The notes beneath the pieces are model-generated. The model had not been told where the DNA came from, did not search any database, and saw nothing but the letters and a program-made list of their open reading frames with translations. From the NCBI RefSeq assembly GCF_900638305.1, contig NZ_LR134506.1:2294001-2358000 (forward strand): a DNA stretch of 64,000 bases, written 5' to 3'. The position numbers were made by a program, and so were the translations under genes. This DNA comes from Porphyromonas cangingivalis (lineage in GTDB: Bacteria > Bacteroidota > Bacteroidia > Bacteroidales > Porphyromonadaceae). Below are positions 53,115 to 61,608 of this stretch, piece after piece (positions within the stretch are counted from its first letter, which is position 1; every line of letters begins with the position of its first letter).

Positions 53115-54278
53115 ATGAAGAAAGTTATGCTCGTCTTCGGGACACGCCCCGAAGCCATTAAGATGGCACCTCTTGTGCTTGAGCTCAAAGCGCATCCCGA
53201 CGACTTTGAGACCATCGTCTGCGTGACAGGACAGCACAAGGAGATGCTGGAGCAGGTATTGGCACTCTTCGAGATCGTGCCGGACTACGACCTTGCCATC
53301 ATGAAGCAGGGACAAGACCTCTACGACATCACGAGTCGTGTGTTGCTCGGGATGCGGGAGGTCCTACGCGAGGTGAAGCCGGACATCGTCCTCGTTCACG
53401 GTGATACCGCGACGAGTACCGTTGCTGCATTGGCAGCCTTTTACCGACAGATACCTGTGGGGCACATCGAGGCCGGTCTGCGCACACACGACATATACAG
53501 CCCTTTTCCCGAGGAGATGAATCGACAGCTCACAGCACGTATAGCGACTTATCACTTCGCCCCTACGGGCTTGGGATACAACAACCTCGTTCGCGAGGGG
53601 ATCAAGCCCGAACACATCTTCATCACGGGCAATACGGTCATTGATGCCCTCCACAGAGTGGTTGCCAGACTCGATGCAGACGAAGAGATACGCCAAGGGG
53701 TGGAGCTTAAGCTACTCGAACAAGGGTACGATGTCTCTCGACTCTCCCACGATAAACGGCTGGTGCTCATCACAGGACACCGTAGAGAAAACTTCGGCGA
53801 AGGATTTCTCAACATCTGTCGTGCCATAAAGACACTCAGCGAGACCTTCCCTGATGTAGACTTCGTCTATCCCATGCACCTCAACCCCAACGTGCGTGAG
53901 CCGATACGTAAGATCTTGGGCGAAAGTGCCAACCCTTCGGACAACCTCTTCTTCATCGAGCCTCAAGAGTACCTCTCTTTCACCTACTTGATGAAGTTGG
54001 CACACATCGTCCTTACGGACAGCGGAGGCATCCAAGAAGAAGCTCCCGGTCTCGGCAAGCCCGTCCTCGTCATGCGTGACACCACCGAACGCCCGGAGGC
54101 TGTCGATGCCGGTACGGTCAAGCTCGTAGGCACAGACTATGACAAAATCGTCCACAATGTCTCCGAACTACTCACCGACACTGAAGCGCATACCAAGATG
54201 AGTCACGCCAACAACCCCTATGGTGACGGTAAAGCCTGCCAACGGATCATCGAAGTCCTCGGAAATATTAATTTGTGA
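53115..54278 (+). CDS. wecB: UDP-N-acetylglucosamine 2-epimerase (non-hydrolysing)
   Basis: 387 aa. Converts UDP-GlcNAc to UDP-ManNAc for WecC. Motifs: VFGTRPEAIKMAPLVLEL at the start, VTGQHKEMLEQVL, VHGDTATSTVAALAAFY, HIEAGLRTHDIYSPFPEEMNR, ITGHRRENFGEGF and SGGIQEEAPGLGKPVL. All catalytic positions I know of are in place. Last gene of the cluster, 5 bp after the WecG-like gene. Confidence 0.96.
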   Translation: MKKVMLVFGTRPEAIKMAPLVLELKAHPDDFETIVCVTGQHKEMLEQVLALFEIVPDYDLAIMKQGQDLYDITSRVLLGMREVLREVKPDIVLVHGDTATSTVAALAAFYRQIPVGHIEAGLRTHDIYSPFPEEMNRQLTARIATYHFAPTGLGYNNLVREGIKPEHIFITGNTVIDALHRVVARLDADEEIRQGVELKLLEQGYDVSRLSHDKRLVLITGHRRENFGEGFLNICRAIKTLSETFPDVDFVYPMHLNPNVREPIRKILGESANPSDNLFFIEPQEYLSFTYLMKLAHIVLTDSGGIQEEAPGLGKPVLVMRDTTERPEAVDAGTVKLVGTDYDKIVHNVSELLTDTEAHTKMSHANNPYGDGKACQRIIEVLGNINL

Positions 54279-54470
54279 GGGTTTAAGTTTTTTAATATCT
54301 ATTACTTAGCTTCTTCTCTTGTGCATGATAAAGGTAATTGCTATTCTGTCATGCTCTTTAATTACTTCAGTTATAAAATTCTTGACCGTATCGTAAGGAA
54401 GATGGTAGCTAAATTAGACTTGTTAATAAGTGGGGAGGCCAACTCAAATATTGAAAGTGATATAAATGAA

Positions 54471-54502
54471 AAGCACTGTGAAACTTTTGCTTCACAGTGC
54501 TT
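54471..54502 (-). terminator. Hairpin terminator between wecB and tRNA-Ser
   Basis: A 12-bp stem (54471-54482 with 54491-54502), 8-nt loop. On the minus strand it is followed by TTCATTTATA, which suits termination of tRNA-Ser; on the plus strand by TGTGTTTTGG, so it may also end the polysaccharide transcript. The preceding 190 bp (54279-54470) show no clear gene. Confidence 0.7.
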
Positions 54503-54539
54503 TGTGTTTTGGCAGGATCTACCTCTTTGCCTTGTTGTG

Positions 54540-54626
54540 CGGAAGCGGGGGGATTCGAACCCCCGGTACGGTTACCCGTACGTCAGTTTAGCAAACTGGT
54601 GGTTTCAGCCACTCACCCACACTTCC
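54540..54626 (-). tRNA. tRNA-Ser (anticodon GCT)
   Basis: Type II tRNA of 87 nt. Acceptor GGAAGTG pairs with CGCTTCC (one T-G), D arm GTGGGTGAGTGGCTGAAACCA, anticodon loop TTGCTAA (GCT, reads AGC/AGU), long variable arm (ACGTACGGGTAACCGTACC), T arm GGGGG-TTCGAAT-CCCCC, discriminator G. The outermost anticodon-stem pair is C-A. Confidence 0.95.
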
Positions 54627-54806
54627 TTAATATGTGGTTTTTCTAACTTCTTGTCAGAATTACAGGTGCAAATTTAATTACTTATTTTGAGATGTGCAAG
54701 GCTTTTGAGAGGAATAAAATCTAAACGCTTGAGAATGCTTGGAGTGGTAGAGGATATTTGTCACAATCTCACTGATATGTAGCAGTTGTGAGGGGTATTT
54801 TGTCCG

Positions 54807-54896
54807 AGAGCGGTATATTCCGGAGTAGGACAGAACACGTTCTGTCCCGTGTCGGAAAAGATTCTGTGCTTTGGCAGAATTCATTCTGTCGGAGGG
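54807..54896 (+). repeat. Family A 22-bp palindromic tandem repeat, locus 4
   Basis: A diverged first unit ending TATATTCCGG (54809-54823), then units at 54831 (CAGAACACGTTCTGT), 54853 (CGGAAAAGATTCTGT) and 54875 (CAGAATTCATTCTGT), 22 bp apart. The rest of 54627-55046 has no gene. Confidence 0.75.
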
Positions 54897-54947
54897 CTTC
54901 GGGATGAGGCTGTTTCATGATGTGCGTTCATTTTTACAGGGAGTGAG

Positions 54948-54991
54948 GTTCTTGTTTAGTGGAAGTGAAGTCGTGATAGTTGTTTACCTTG
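54948..54991 (+). repeat. Possible family B repeat, two weak units
   Basis: Two adjoining 22-bp segments starting GTTCTTGTTTAG (54948) and GTCGTGATAGTTG (54970). Weak alone; noted because every other family A array also has a B array close by. Confidence 0.3.
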
Positions 54992-55046
54992 AGTGATGTG
55001 GGGCTAAAAACTATTTGCTAACGTTCTTTAATTCCTTTAATATCCG

Positions 55047-55054
55047 TATCTTTG
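55047..55054 (+). promoter_or_regulatory. -7 box TAtcTTTG of the PD40-like gene
   Basis: Exact TAnnTTTG match about 60 bp before the ATG at 55116. Confidence 0.6.
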
Positions 55055-55115
55055 GAATTAAGGAGATTTGGGTCGAATCTTCCGGGTCTCCTCTTCGAAC
55101 TTTTGACTTAGGTAT

Positions 55116-56504
55116 ATGAACAAGATAATTGGATGTATTGGTGTCGGTGTGATGGTGTCTCTACTCGCGGTCTTTGGGGCTAACGCTCAAGGGATTTCTC
55201 GTGTAGCGGCACTTGATAGGATGCTGGTGCGTGGTGAGGTGGAGATGCTGAGGGATACCTTGAGCAAGATGCTGAACACTCGGACGACTTTGTACTATCA
55301 CGCCAGACTGGATCTCGCCGAAGGTAAGACCCATAGGGCGGACTCACTCATGGCGGCTCTCAAGCGTAACGAACAGACTCGCCCTGAGGCTTTGCTCGTG
55401 AAGGGTCTGTCTTCGACTGTGCGTTTCGACTTTGACGTCGCAGATGAGGCCTTTGCGAAGCTCGCCAAGGTGAGGATCAGCAAGGACACCACATTCGTTG
55501 CAGACATCGCACGTTCCAAAAAACTATTTGCAACCCTTGACCGTATGTCTCAAGGGATGCGTTCGGTACGGATCGTGGCGAAGACCTCCCTTTCTGCGAT
55601 GATGTCTGAGAAGGAGATCACAGACCGGTTGGCGTATCTCGGTGAAGTCTCCGAAAGGAGCTACATCACTCGTGACGGCCGTCAGAGATGGCAGGTGGTG
55701 CCGACCGAAGGTGGGGGTACAGGCTTTGCCGTGGGACACAGACTGGGCGATGGCTCGTGGGAAAAGGGGGTGCAGGTCAAGGTCAAAGGGCTCGATCCGA
55801 AGGGTGAGGTCGCTTATCCTTATCTCTTGGCAGACGGAAGCACATTGTATTTTTCATACAGAGGGCCGGAGACCCTTGGGGGATGGGATGTGTATGTGTC
55901 TCGTTATGATCGCAACAAAAAGGAACTTCTCGTGCCTCAGCAGTTGCCGATGCCGTTCAACAGCCTTGCGGATGACAGGATGTATGTCTTGGATGAGGAG
56001 CAGGAGGTCATTTATCTCTTGACCGATAGAGGGGCGGAGGGGTTGGTTCTTTTTGCCATAGCAAAGGAGGATGGCGGGACATTCGAGAGCGAAGAGCCCA
56101 CAAAGATGCTTGCCTTGGCCAACTTGTCTCATCAGTCGGAGGATACGCTCAGGCCGATGGAAAGTTTGCGCAGAGCTCCCAAGACACAAGGGGAGGCAGC
56201 CCACGTGGATCGGACACCCCATCTCGTCGTCGGTGGACACAAGGTCTATGATGAGGGAGATCTGAAGAAATCTGCATCAAAGGCTTTGTTGGCTTCTTTC
56301 CTTGAAGTCGTCAAGACGATGGAGCGTGACACCGAGCGTCTTCGTACCCTTCGTCAGAGATGGGCAGAAGCTCGCGATGGTGCGGTACGTGATCGTATCG
56401 GAAGCGACATCCTTGCTACCGAAAGGATGCTGGAGGAGAAGCGTATCCAGCTCCGAAGCATCACGAATGAACTGATCCTCAGTGAGGGTTGGCAACAGAA
56501 GTAG
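55116..56504 (+). CDS. Exported protein with TPR-like and PD40-like parts
   Basis: 462 aa. Signal peptide (MNKIIGCIGVGVMVSLLAVFGANA before QGIS), a helical N-terminal part (about 30-165: YYHARLDLAEGKTHRADSLMAALKRN) and a central beta-propeller-like region with PD40/WD40-type strands (about 200-330: YPYLLADGSTLYFSYRGPETLGGWDVYVSRYDR), then a coiled C-terminus (about 385-455). Similar TPR-PD40 proteins sit in Bacteroidetes envelopes; PorE of the type IX system has this layout plus an OmpA domain, which is absent here. Function unknown. First gene of a run with nfeD and floA. Confidence 0.75.
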   Translation: MNKIIGCIGVGVMVSLLAVFGANAQGISRVAALDRMLVRGEVEMLRDTLSKMLNTRTTLYYHARLDLAEGKTHRADSLMAALKRNEQTRPEALLVKGLSSTVRFDFDVADEAFAKLAKVRISKDTTFVADIARSKKLFATLDRMSQGMRSVRIVAKTSLSAMMSEKEITDRLAYLGEVSERSYITRDGRQRWQVVPTEGGGTGFAVGHRLGDGSWEKGVQVKVKGLDPKGEVAYPYLLADGSTLYFSYRGPETLGGWDVYVSRYDRNKKELLVPQQLPMPFNSLADDRMYVLDEEQEVIYLLTDRGAEGLVLFAIAKEDGGTFESEEPTKMLALANLSHQSEDTLRPMESLRRAPKTQGEAAHVDRTPHLVVGGHKVYDEGDLKKSASKALLASFLEVVKTMERDTERLRTLRQRWAEARDGAVRDRIGSDILATERMLEEKRIQLRSITNELILSEGWQQK

Positions 56505-56533
56505 GTCTGATATATATAAATATTCATAGGTTT

Positions 56534-57007
56534 ATGGAACTTACAACGCTTTATCTCATCTTTACCTTTGTCGCATTGGCTGTCGTGCTGATGGGGCTTA
56601 TCGAGGTGTTTTTCATACCCGGGACAGGGTTGCTCGGTATACTGAGTGCTGCGGTTTATGTAGCGACTATCATCTACTTGTGGTCGTTGGGGCAGTGGGG
56701 CGCGCTTTTGCTCTTCGTCATTCTGTCGATAGTGGCATTTGCTTTGGGGTTCTTCTTCCTCTCCAAGTCGAAGTGGGTCGACAAGATGTCGCTCTCAAAG
56801 AGGATCGAGGACAAGGCGGTGGATCTCCCTAATGGCCTTGTCGTCGGCGCAGAAGGCAGGGCAGAGTCTCGTCTCGCACTCTCCGGTAGGGTGCGTGTCG
56901 GCAATGATATCTTCGAGGCGACTTCCGAGAGTGGGCTCATCGATGAGAAGACACCTATCGTCGTCACTCGCATTGAGCGAGATAAGGTATTTGTGCAGAG
57001 CCGATAA
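56534..57007 (+). CDS. NfeD-family membrane protein
   Basis: 157 aa from the ATG at 56534. Three hydrophobic spans (about 5-75, with GLIEVFFIPGTGLLGILSA) and a C-terminal OB-fold (about 100-157: LVVGAEGRAESRLALSGRVRVGNDIFEATSESGLI). NfeD proteins are encoded with flotillin-like proteins and work with them in membrane microdomains, and floA follows here after 44 bp. It lacks the serine protease domain of the long NfeD type. Confidence 0.9.
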   Translation: MELTTLYLIFTFVALAVVLMGLIEVFFIPGTGLLGILSAAVYVATIIYLWSLGQWGALLLFVILSIVAFALGFFFLSKSKWVDKMSLSKRIEDKAVDLPNGLVVGAEGRAESRLALSGRVRVGNDIFEATSESGLIDEKTPIVVTRIERDKVFVQSR

Positions 57008-57051
57008 TTGATATAAAACATACATAATAGTCTCAAAATACAAGAAATACT

Positions 57052-58053
57052 ATGTTCAACGATCAAATGATTTTCGTGGGAGTGATTGTGGTCATTGCTT
57101 TGATCCTCTTCTCCCTCTTTTTGCGTTACTTCCCGATCTTGCTGTGGATATCTGCGAGGGTGTCAGGTGTCAAGATCTCTCTCTTACAGCTGTTCCTCAT
57201 GAGGATACGTAATGTGCCTCCACAAGAGATCACCCGTGCGATGATCGAAGCACACAAAGCCGGACTGCTCCTCACTCGTGACGAACTCGAAGCGCACTAT
57301 CTCGCAGGCGGTCATGTCGAGCAGGTGGTGCATGCCCTTGTCTCCGCATCCAAGGCGAATATCGACCTCCCATTCAATATGGCCACTGCCATCGACCTTG
57401 CAGGGCGTGATGTCTTCCAAGCGGTGCAGATGTCTGTCAACCCCAAGGTCATCGATACACCTCCCGTGACAGCAGTGGCCAAGGACGGTATTCAGCTCAT
57501 CGCAAAGGCGCGTGTCACTGTGCGAGCGAGCATCAAACAACTCGTCGGTGGTGCGGGCGAAGAGACCGTACTTGCTCGTGTCGGTGAAGGGATTGTCTCC
57601 TCTATCGGTTCCTCAGAGAGTCACAAGAGTGTGCTCGAAAATCCCGACTCCATCTCCAAGCTCGTGCTCCGCAAGGGGCTCGATGCCGGTACTGCATTTG
57701 AGATCTTGTCCATCGACATTGCCGATATCGACATAGGTCGCAACATCGGTGCTGTCCTACAGATGGATCAGGCTCAAGCGGACAAAAATATCGCCCAAGC
57801 CAAGGCTGAAGAGCGTCGTGCAATGGCAGTGGCAAGCGAACAAGAGATGCGTGCCCTCGCCCAACAAGCTCGCGCCAAGGTGATCGAGGCCGAAGCCGAA
57901 GTGCCTAAGGCTATTGCCGAAGCCTTCCGTACCGGTAATCTCGGTGTCATGGACTATTATCAATTAAAGAATATTCAGGCGGACACCTCCATGAGAGAGG
58001 CTATTGCCAAGCCCGCCACAGACAGTAACAAATCAACTAAAAAGGAAGAGTAA
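57052..58053 (+). CDS. floA: Flotillin-like protein FloA
   Basis: 333 aa. Organises functional membrane microdomains. One N-terminal membrane segment ([21 protein letters not shown]), the PHB/SPFH domain (about 60-225: [65 protein letters not shown]) and a helical EA-rich coiled coil (about 235-300: [25 protein letters not shown]). Very close to the FloA/YqfA family pattern. Its stop overlaps the next gene's ATG. Confidence 0.95.
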   Translation: MFNDQMIFVGVIVVIALILFSLFLRYFPILLWISARVSGVKISLLQLFLMRIRNVPPQEITRAMIEAHKAGLLLTRDELEAHYLAGGHVEQVVHALVSASKANIDLPFNMATAIDLAGRDVFQAVQMSVNPKVIDTPPVTAVAKDGIQLIAKARVTVRASIKQLVGGAGEETVLARVGEGIVSSIGSSESHKSVLENPDSISKLVLRKGLDAGTAFEILSIDIADIDIGRNIGAVLQMDQAQADKNIAQAKAEERRAMAVASEQEMRALAQQARAKVIEAEAEVPKAIAEAFRTGNLGVMDYYQLKNIQADTSMREAIAKPATDSNKSTKKEE

Positions 58054-58931
58054 TGATTAGCAGAGAACCTATCCCATCATCCGAACTCATTATCAATTCA
58101 GACGGATCAATATTTCACCTCCACATCAAGCCCGAACAACTCGCTGATAAGATCATCGTCTGTGGAGACCCCGCTCGTGTGGACAAGATCGCGAGTTACC
58201 TCGACTCTCATGAGTGCAGTGTGACAAGTCGCGAGTTCCACACCGTCACGGGGATGTACAAGGGTAAGAGACTTTCGATTGTCTCGCACGGTATCGGGTG
58301 TGACAATATCGAGATTGTCCTCAACGAACTCGATGCTCTTGCAAACATCGACTTTGAGACACGTATGATCAAGCCTGACCCTAAGAAGCTTACCATCGTG
58401 CGTATCGGTACATCGGGAGGCCTTCAGGACGAATCTCCCATCGGTACATACGTGGCTGCTGAGTACGCCATCGGTTTTGACGGTGTGCTCCACTTCTATG
58501 GAGCCGGTAAGGATGTTGCCGACAGAGACTTTGAGAAAGCTCTCATCGCGGGTCTCGACTGGAAGATCGATGGTCTCAAACCTTATGTTGTCAAATCGCC
58601 CCAGAGTATCGTCGATCGTATTTGTAAGGACGATGTCTTAAGAGGTGTGACGATCGCTTGTAACGGCTTCTATGCCCCACAAGGTCGTCGTTTGCGTTGG
58701 GATCTTGCCGATCCTACGCTCAACCAAAAGATACAGAGCTTCGAGCATAACGGTCGTAAGATCACCAACTTTGAGATGGAGTCCTCAGCCCTCGCCGGTA
58801 TCGGTGCCGTCCTCGGTCATGAGGTCCTCACTGTATGTTGTATCATTGCCGGTCGCAAGGCCAAGAAGATGAACACCGACTATAAGGACAGTCTCGACGG
58901 ACTGATCGAACTCGTCCTCGAACGTATATAA
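58053..58931 (+). CDS. Nucleoside phosphorylase (uridine phosphorylase-like)
   Basis: 292 aa. Cleaves a nucleoside with phosphate for salvage. Seen: VCGDPARVDKIASYL (phosphate loop), HGIGCDNIEIVLNEL, VRIGTSGGLQ, and TNFEMESSALAGIGAVLGHEVLTVCCIIAGR with the FEMESSA ribose-binding pattern of uridine phosphorylases. The fit is to the Bacteroidetes branch, in which uridine is the probable substrate. The ATG overlaps the floA stop (TAATG), so it shares its transcript. Confidence 0.88.
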   Translation: MISREPIPSSELIINSDGSIFHLHIKPEQLADKIIVCGDPARVDKIASYLDSHECSVTSREFHTVTGMYKGKRLSIVSHGIGCDNIEIVLNELDALANIDFETRMIKPDPKKLTIVRIGTSGGLQDESPIGTYVAAEYAIGFDGVLHFYGAGKDVADRDFEKALIAGLDWKIDGLKPYVVKSPQSIVDRICKDDVLRGVTIACNGFYAPQGRRLRWDLADPTLNQKIQSFEHNGRKITNFEMESSALAGIGAVLGHEVLTVCCIIAGRKAKKMNTDYKDSLDGLIELVLERI

Positions 58932-58958
58932 AAAAACGATTACGATATTGAACCAATG

Positions 58959-59004
58959 AAAGAGGGTGTATCAGAGCAGTAAGAGTCTTTGGTCCATCCT
59001 CTTT
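58959..59004 (+). terminator. Probable terminator of the floA-phosphorylase operon
   Basis: A 10-bp stem with one G-T (58959-58968 with 58995-59004) and a long loop, followed by GCTTTTTATG. It ends 14 bp before the next ATG, so part of transcription may read through. Confidence 0.5.
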
Positions 59005-59018
59005 GCTTTTTATGATCC

Positions 59019-61004
59019 ATGAGATACAATTTAAGTTCAAAAATAGCACTCACACACATCCCCGAAGCCTACTATAAGCCTGACAATGCCTTCGATCTCC
59101 AGATGCTGACCATCAGGGAGAAGATGCCTACGACCATTTGTGAGAATGTCTCCGAGGCTTCAGTCGAGATCGCTCGAGAAGTGGCTGAAAAGATCAAGTG
59201 TCACGAAGCCGAAGGGAAGCCATTTGTCTTAGGAGTGGTCGGAGGCAACAGCCCCTCTCCCATCCTGAGAGAACTCATCCGTTTGCACCACGAAGAAGCA
59301 CTCTCTTTTGCCAATGTCTACCTTTTCATCGCTTACGAGTTTTACCCATTGCACAGCGATCACAGTGGTTGTGTCTCTTTGATGCAGAGTGAGTTTGTCA
59401 GTCATGTCGATACGCCACAGGAGCATGTCATCAGCTTCAATGGACAAGTGGGTAAGGAGGACATCCACGACGAATGCTTGGCTTATCAGCGGAAGTTGGA
59501 CAGTCTCGGAGGGTTTGACCTTGTCCTCCTTGGTGTCGGTACGCTCGGTACGATAGCGATGAACCTCCCAGGGACAATGCCTAACTCCGGCATCCGTCTC
59601 ATGATCATGGACAGAGCCTCGCGACGAGAAGCACTCACCACCTTCAACAGTATCGATGACGTCCCTGCTGCAGTCATCACCATCGGTATGCGAGAGGTTA
59701 TGGCTGCCGACAAGGTGATCCTCTTTGCTTGGGGCGAGCACAAAGCCGATGTCCTTCGTCGGGTCATCGAGGAGCCCGCCACCGATGCTCTCCCGGCCTC
59801 TCTTCTCCAGCATCATGACAATGTCCATGTGTATGCCGACCTACAGTCTGCTTCGCTCCTCACAAGGATCAACTATCCTTGGCTTGTGACCAATTGCAAG
59901 TGGGACTCCAAGCTCATCCGCCGTGCCATCGTGTGGCTCTGTATGCGTACGGGGAAGCCTATCTTGAAGTTGACCAACAAAGACTATTCGGACAATCACC
60001 TCGGTGAGCTCCTCGCCCTCTATGGTTCTGCTTACGAAGTGAATATCCGGGTCTTCAATGATATGCAGCACACCATCACCGGCTGGCCCGGTGGTAAGCC
60101 CGATGCCGATGACAGCCACCGTCCAGAGCGAGCTCAGCCCTATCCCAAGCGTATCTTGGTCTTCAGTCCTCATCCCGACGATGATGTTATCTCCATGGGA
60201 GGGACGTTCAGGAGACTCGTCGTGCAGGGACACGACGTCCATGTCGCTTATCAGACCTCCGGCAATATCGCCGTGGGTGACGAAGAAGTGGTGAGATACC
60301 TCTCTTACCTTTCCAATGTCTGTGTCGAGCTCGGTATGGAAGATAGTCCGATGATGCGCCACGCACAAGAGATGAAGCACTACCTCCTTCATGAGAAGAA
60401 GGATGGTGTGGCAGAGTCCCCTGACGTGCGATTTATGAAGGGGACGATCCGTAGAGAAGAAGCTCGTACAGCCTGTCGCTTTGTGGGGCTGAAGGATGAT
60501 CATGTCCACTTCCTCGACCTCCCTTTCTATGAGACCGGTATGATCAAGAAAGGAGAACTCTCCGACCGAGACATTGATATTGTCATTGAGATCCTTCGTG
60601 AGATCCGTCCGCATCAGATCTTTGTTGCCGGAGACCTTGCCGATCCTCATGGTACGCACAAGGTCTGTCTCGATGCTGCTCTTGCAGCCATTGATGTGGT
60701 CAAGGGTGAAGAGTGGTTCGACGACTGCCGTGTGTGGATGTATCGAGGAGCATGGGCAGAGTGGGAAGTCGATCACATAGAGATGGCTGTACCCATGAGC
60801 CCTGAGGAACTTCGTTTCAAACGCAATTCTATCCTCAAGCATCAGTCTCAGATGGAGAGTGCACCTTTCTTGGGCTCTGACGAACGTCTGTTCTGGCAGC
60901 GTGCCGAGGACCGCAACCGTGCCACAGCACAGCTCTACGATCATCTCGGTCTGGCATCCTACGAAGCCATTGAGGCCTTTGTGCGTTATCACCCCATCGA
61001 ATGA
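59019..61004 (+). CDS. NagB-like (degenerate) plus PIG-L/LmbE deacetylase fusion
   Basis: 661 aa. Residues 1 to about 280 resemble glucosamine-6-phosphate deaminase; about 375-600 are a PIG-L/LmbE de-N-acetylase with SPHPDDDVISMGG near 383 and DPHGTHKV near 543, both metal motifs intact. This fusion is common in Bacteroidales and is usually named NagB. Against E. coli NagB the active-site segments are changed: FNMDEY is FIAYEF (Asp72 lost) and DGHIAFNEP is LGTIAMNLP (Asp141, His143 and Glu148 lost). Deaminase activity is therefore doubtful, while the deacetylase half looks active. Substrate unknown, probably an amino sugar. Confidence 0.85.
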   Translation: MRYNLSSKIALTHIPEAYYKPDNAFDLQMLTIREKMPTTICENVSEASVEIAREVAEKIKCHEAEGKPFVLGVVGGNSPSPILRELIRLHHEEALSFANVYLFIAYEFYPLHSDHSGCVSLMQSEFVSHVDTPQEHVISFNGQVGKEDIHDECLAYQRKLDSLGGFDLVLLGVGTLGTIAMNLPGTMPNSGIRLMIMDRASRREALTTFNSIDDVPAAVITIGMREVMAADKVILFAWGEHKADVLRRVIEEPATDALPASLLQHHDNVHVYADLQSASLLTRINYPWLVTNCKWDSKLIRRAIVWLCMRTGKPILKLTNKDYSDNHLGELLALYGSAYEVNIRVFNDMQHTITGWPGGKPDADDSHRPERAQPYPKRILVFSPHPDDDVISMGGTFRRLVVQGHDVHVAYQTSGNIAVGDEEVVRYLSYLSNVCVELGMEDSPMMRHAQEMKHYLLHEKKDGVAESPDVRFMKGTIRREEARTACRFVGLKDDHVHFLDLPFYETGMIKKGELSDRDIDIVIEILREIRPHQIFVAGDLADPHGTHKVCLDAALAAIDVVKGEEWFDDCRVWMYRGAWAEWEVDHIEMAVPMSPEELRFKRNSILKHQSQMESAPFLGSDERLFWQRAEDRNRATAQLYDHLGLASYEAIEAFVRYHPIE

Positions 61005-61052
61005 CCCCATATATAATAATGTGTGCGGACATTTTTTGTCTCTGCGAAAAAG

Positions 61053-61118
61053 GTCGTATGATTTGAATCATCAAGTCGTACGACTTTTGTCATCAAGTCG
61101 TAAGATTTGATTTCTCAC
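61053..61118 (+). repeat. Family B 22-bp tandem repeat
   Basis: Three well-kept units at 61053 (GTCGTATGATTTGAATC), 61075 (GTCGTACGACTTTTGTC) and 61097 (GTCGTAAGATTTGATTTC), 22 bp apart. The second shows the full palindrome GTCGTACGAC. Confidence 0.75.
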
Positions 61119-61189
61119 CTTCCGGGACTTTGTCCGAAGCTTCCCACGCAACGAGCGGAGGAGCCTTGCCATGAGCCTTGAGGACGGGA

Positions 61190-61295
61190 CATGGGATGTG
61201 TCCCGACGGTTGACAGAATGTGTTCTGTCCCTTGCCAGAGACATTTCTGTGCGTTGACAGAATGTACTCTGGTCTATGACCGAAATATCTGATAG
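61190..61295 (+). repeat. Family A 22-bp palindromic tandem repeat, locus 5
   Basis: A 24-bp leader unit at 61190 (CATGGGATGTGTCCCG), then units at 61214 (CAGAATGTGTTCTGT), 61236 (CAGAGACATTTCTGT), 61258 (CAGAATGTACTCTGG) and a faint one at 61280. The remaining intergenic DNA to 61608 is AT-rich, with no gene. Confidence 0.8.
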
Positions 61296-61529
61296 CGGAA
61301 ATTTGTCTTTAATCTTCTTGGTGTTTTCAAGGTCGACCTTTCGAGGTGGCTGATGATGGGAGGAGATTAGGCAATGAAAAGTGGTATGTATTCGAAAATG
61401 AGACGAAAACGACGGACGAATTGCATCATTCTCGGGTGATTTGTGTAAAAGTAGTAAGGGTGGGAGAGTCTTTTTTTTGCGAATTGATTAAATTCTTAGT
61501 AATTGATAGTTATATATCATTATAATGAC

Positions 61530-61537
61530 TAACTTTG
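61530..61537 (+). promoter_or_regulatory. -7 box TAacTTTG of the kor operon
   Basis: Exact TAnnTTTG match 71 bp before the korA ATG at 61609. Confidence 0.6.
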
Positions 61538-61608
61538 ACTCGATTTTGAATACAAGCAAAGCTAAGATAACTATAATCATCTAGTACAATACACTAATAT
61601 TTTCGACA

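Noticed and set aside
54321-54677. A 118-codon plus-strand frame after wecB
   Set aside because: It runs through the terminator hairpin and the tRNA-Ser gene on the other strand, so it cannot be a normal gene; the first 50 codons match nothing I recognise.
59841-61010. A 389-codon minus-strand frame over the PIG-L half of the fusion gene
   Set aside because: Antisense shadow; the plus-strand gene carries clear metal motifs.
8396-61295. The 22-bp arrays read as CRISPR arrays
   Set aside because: The whole 22-bp unit repeats, with no unique spacers of 30 bp or so, and no cas genes are present.
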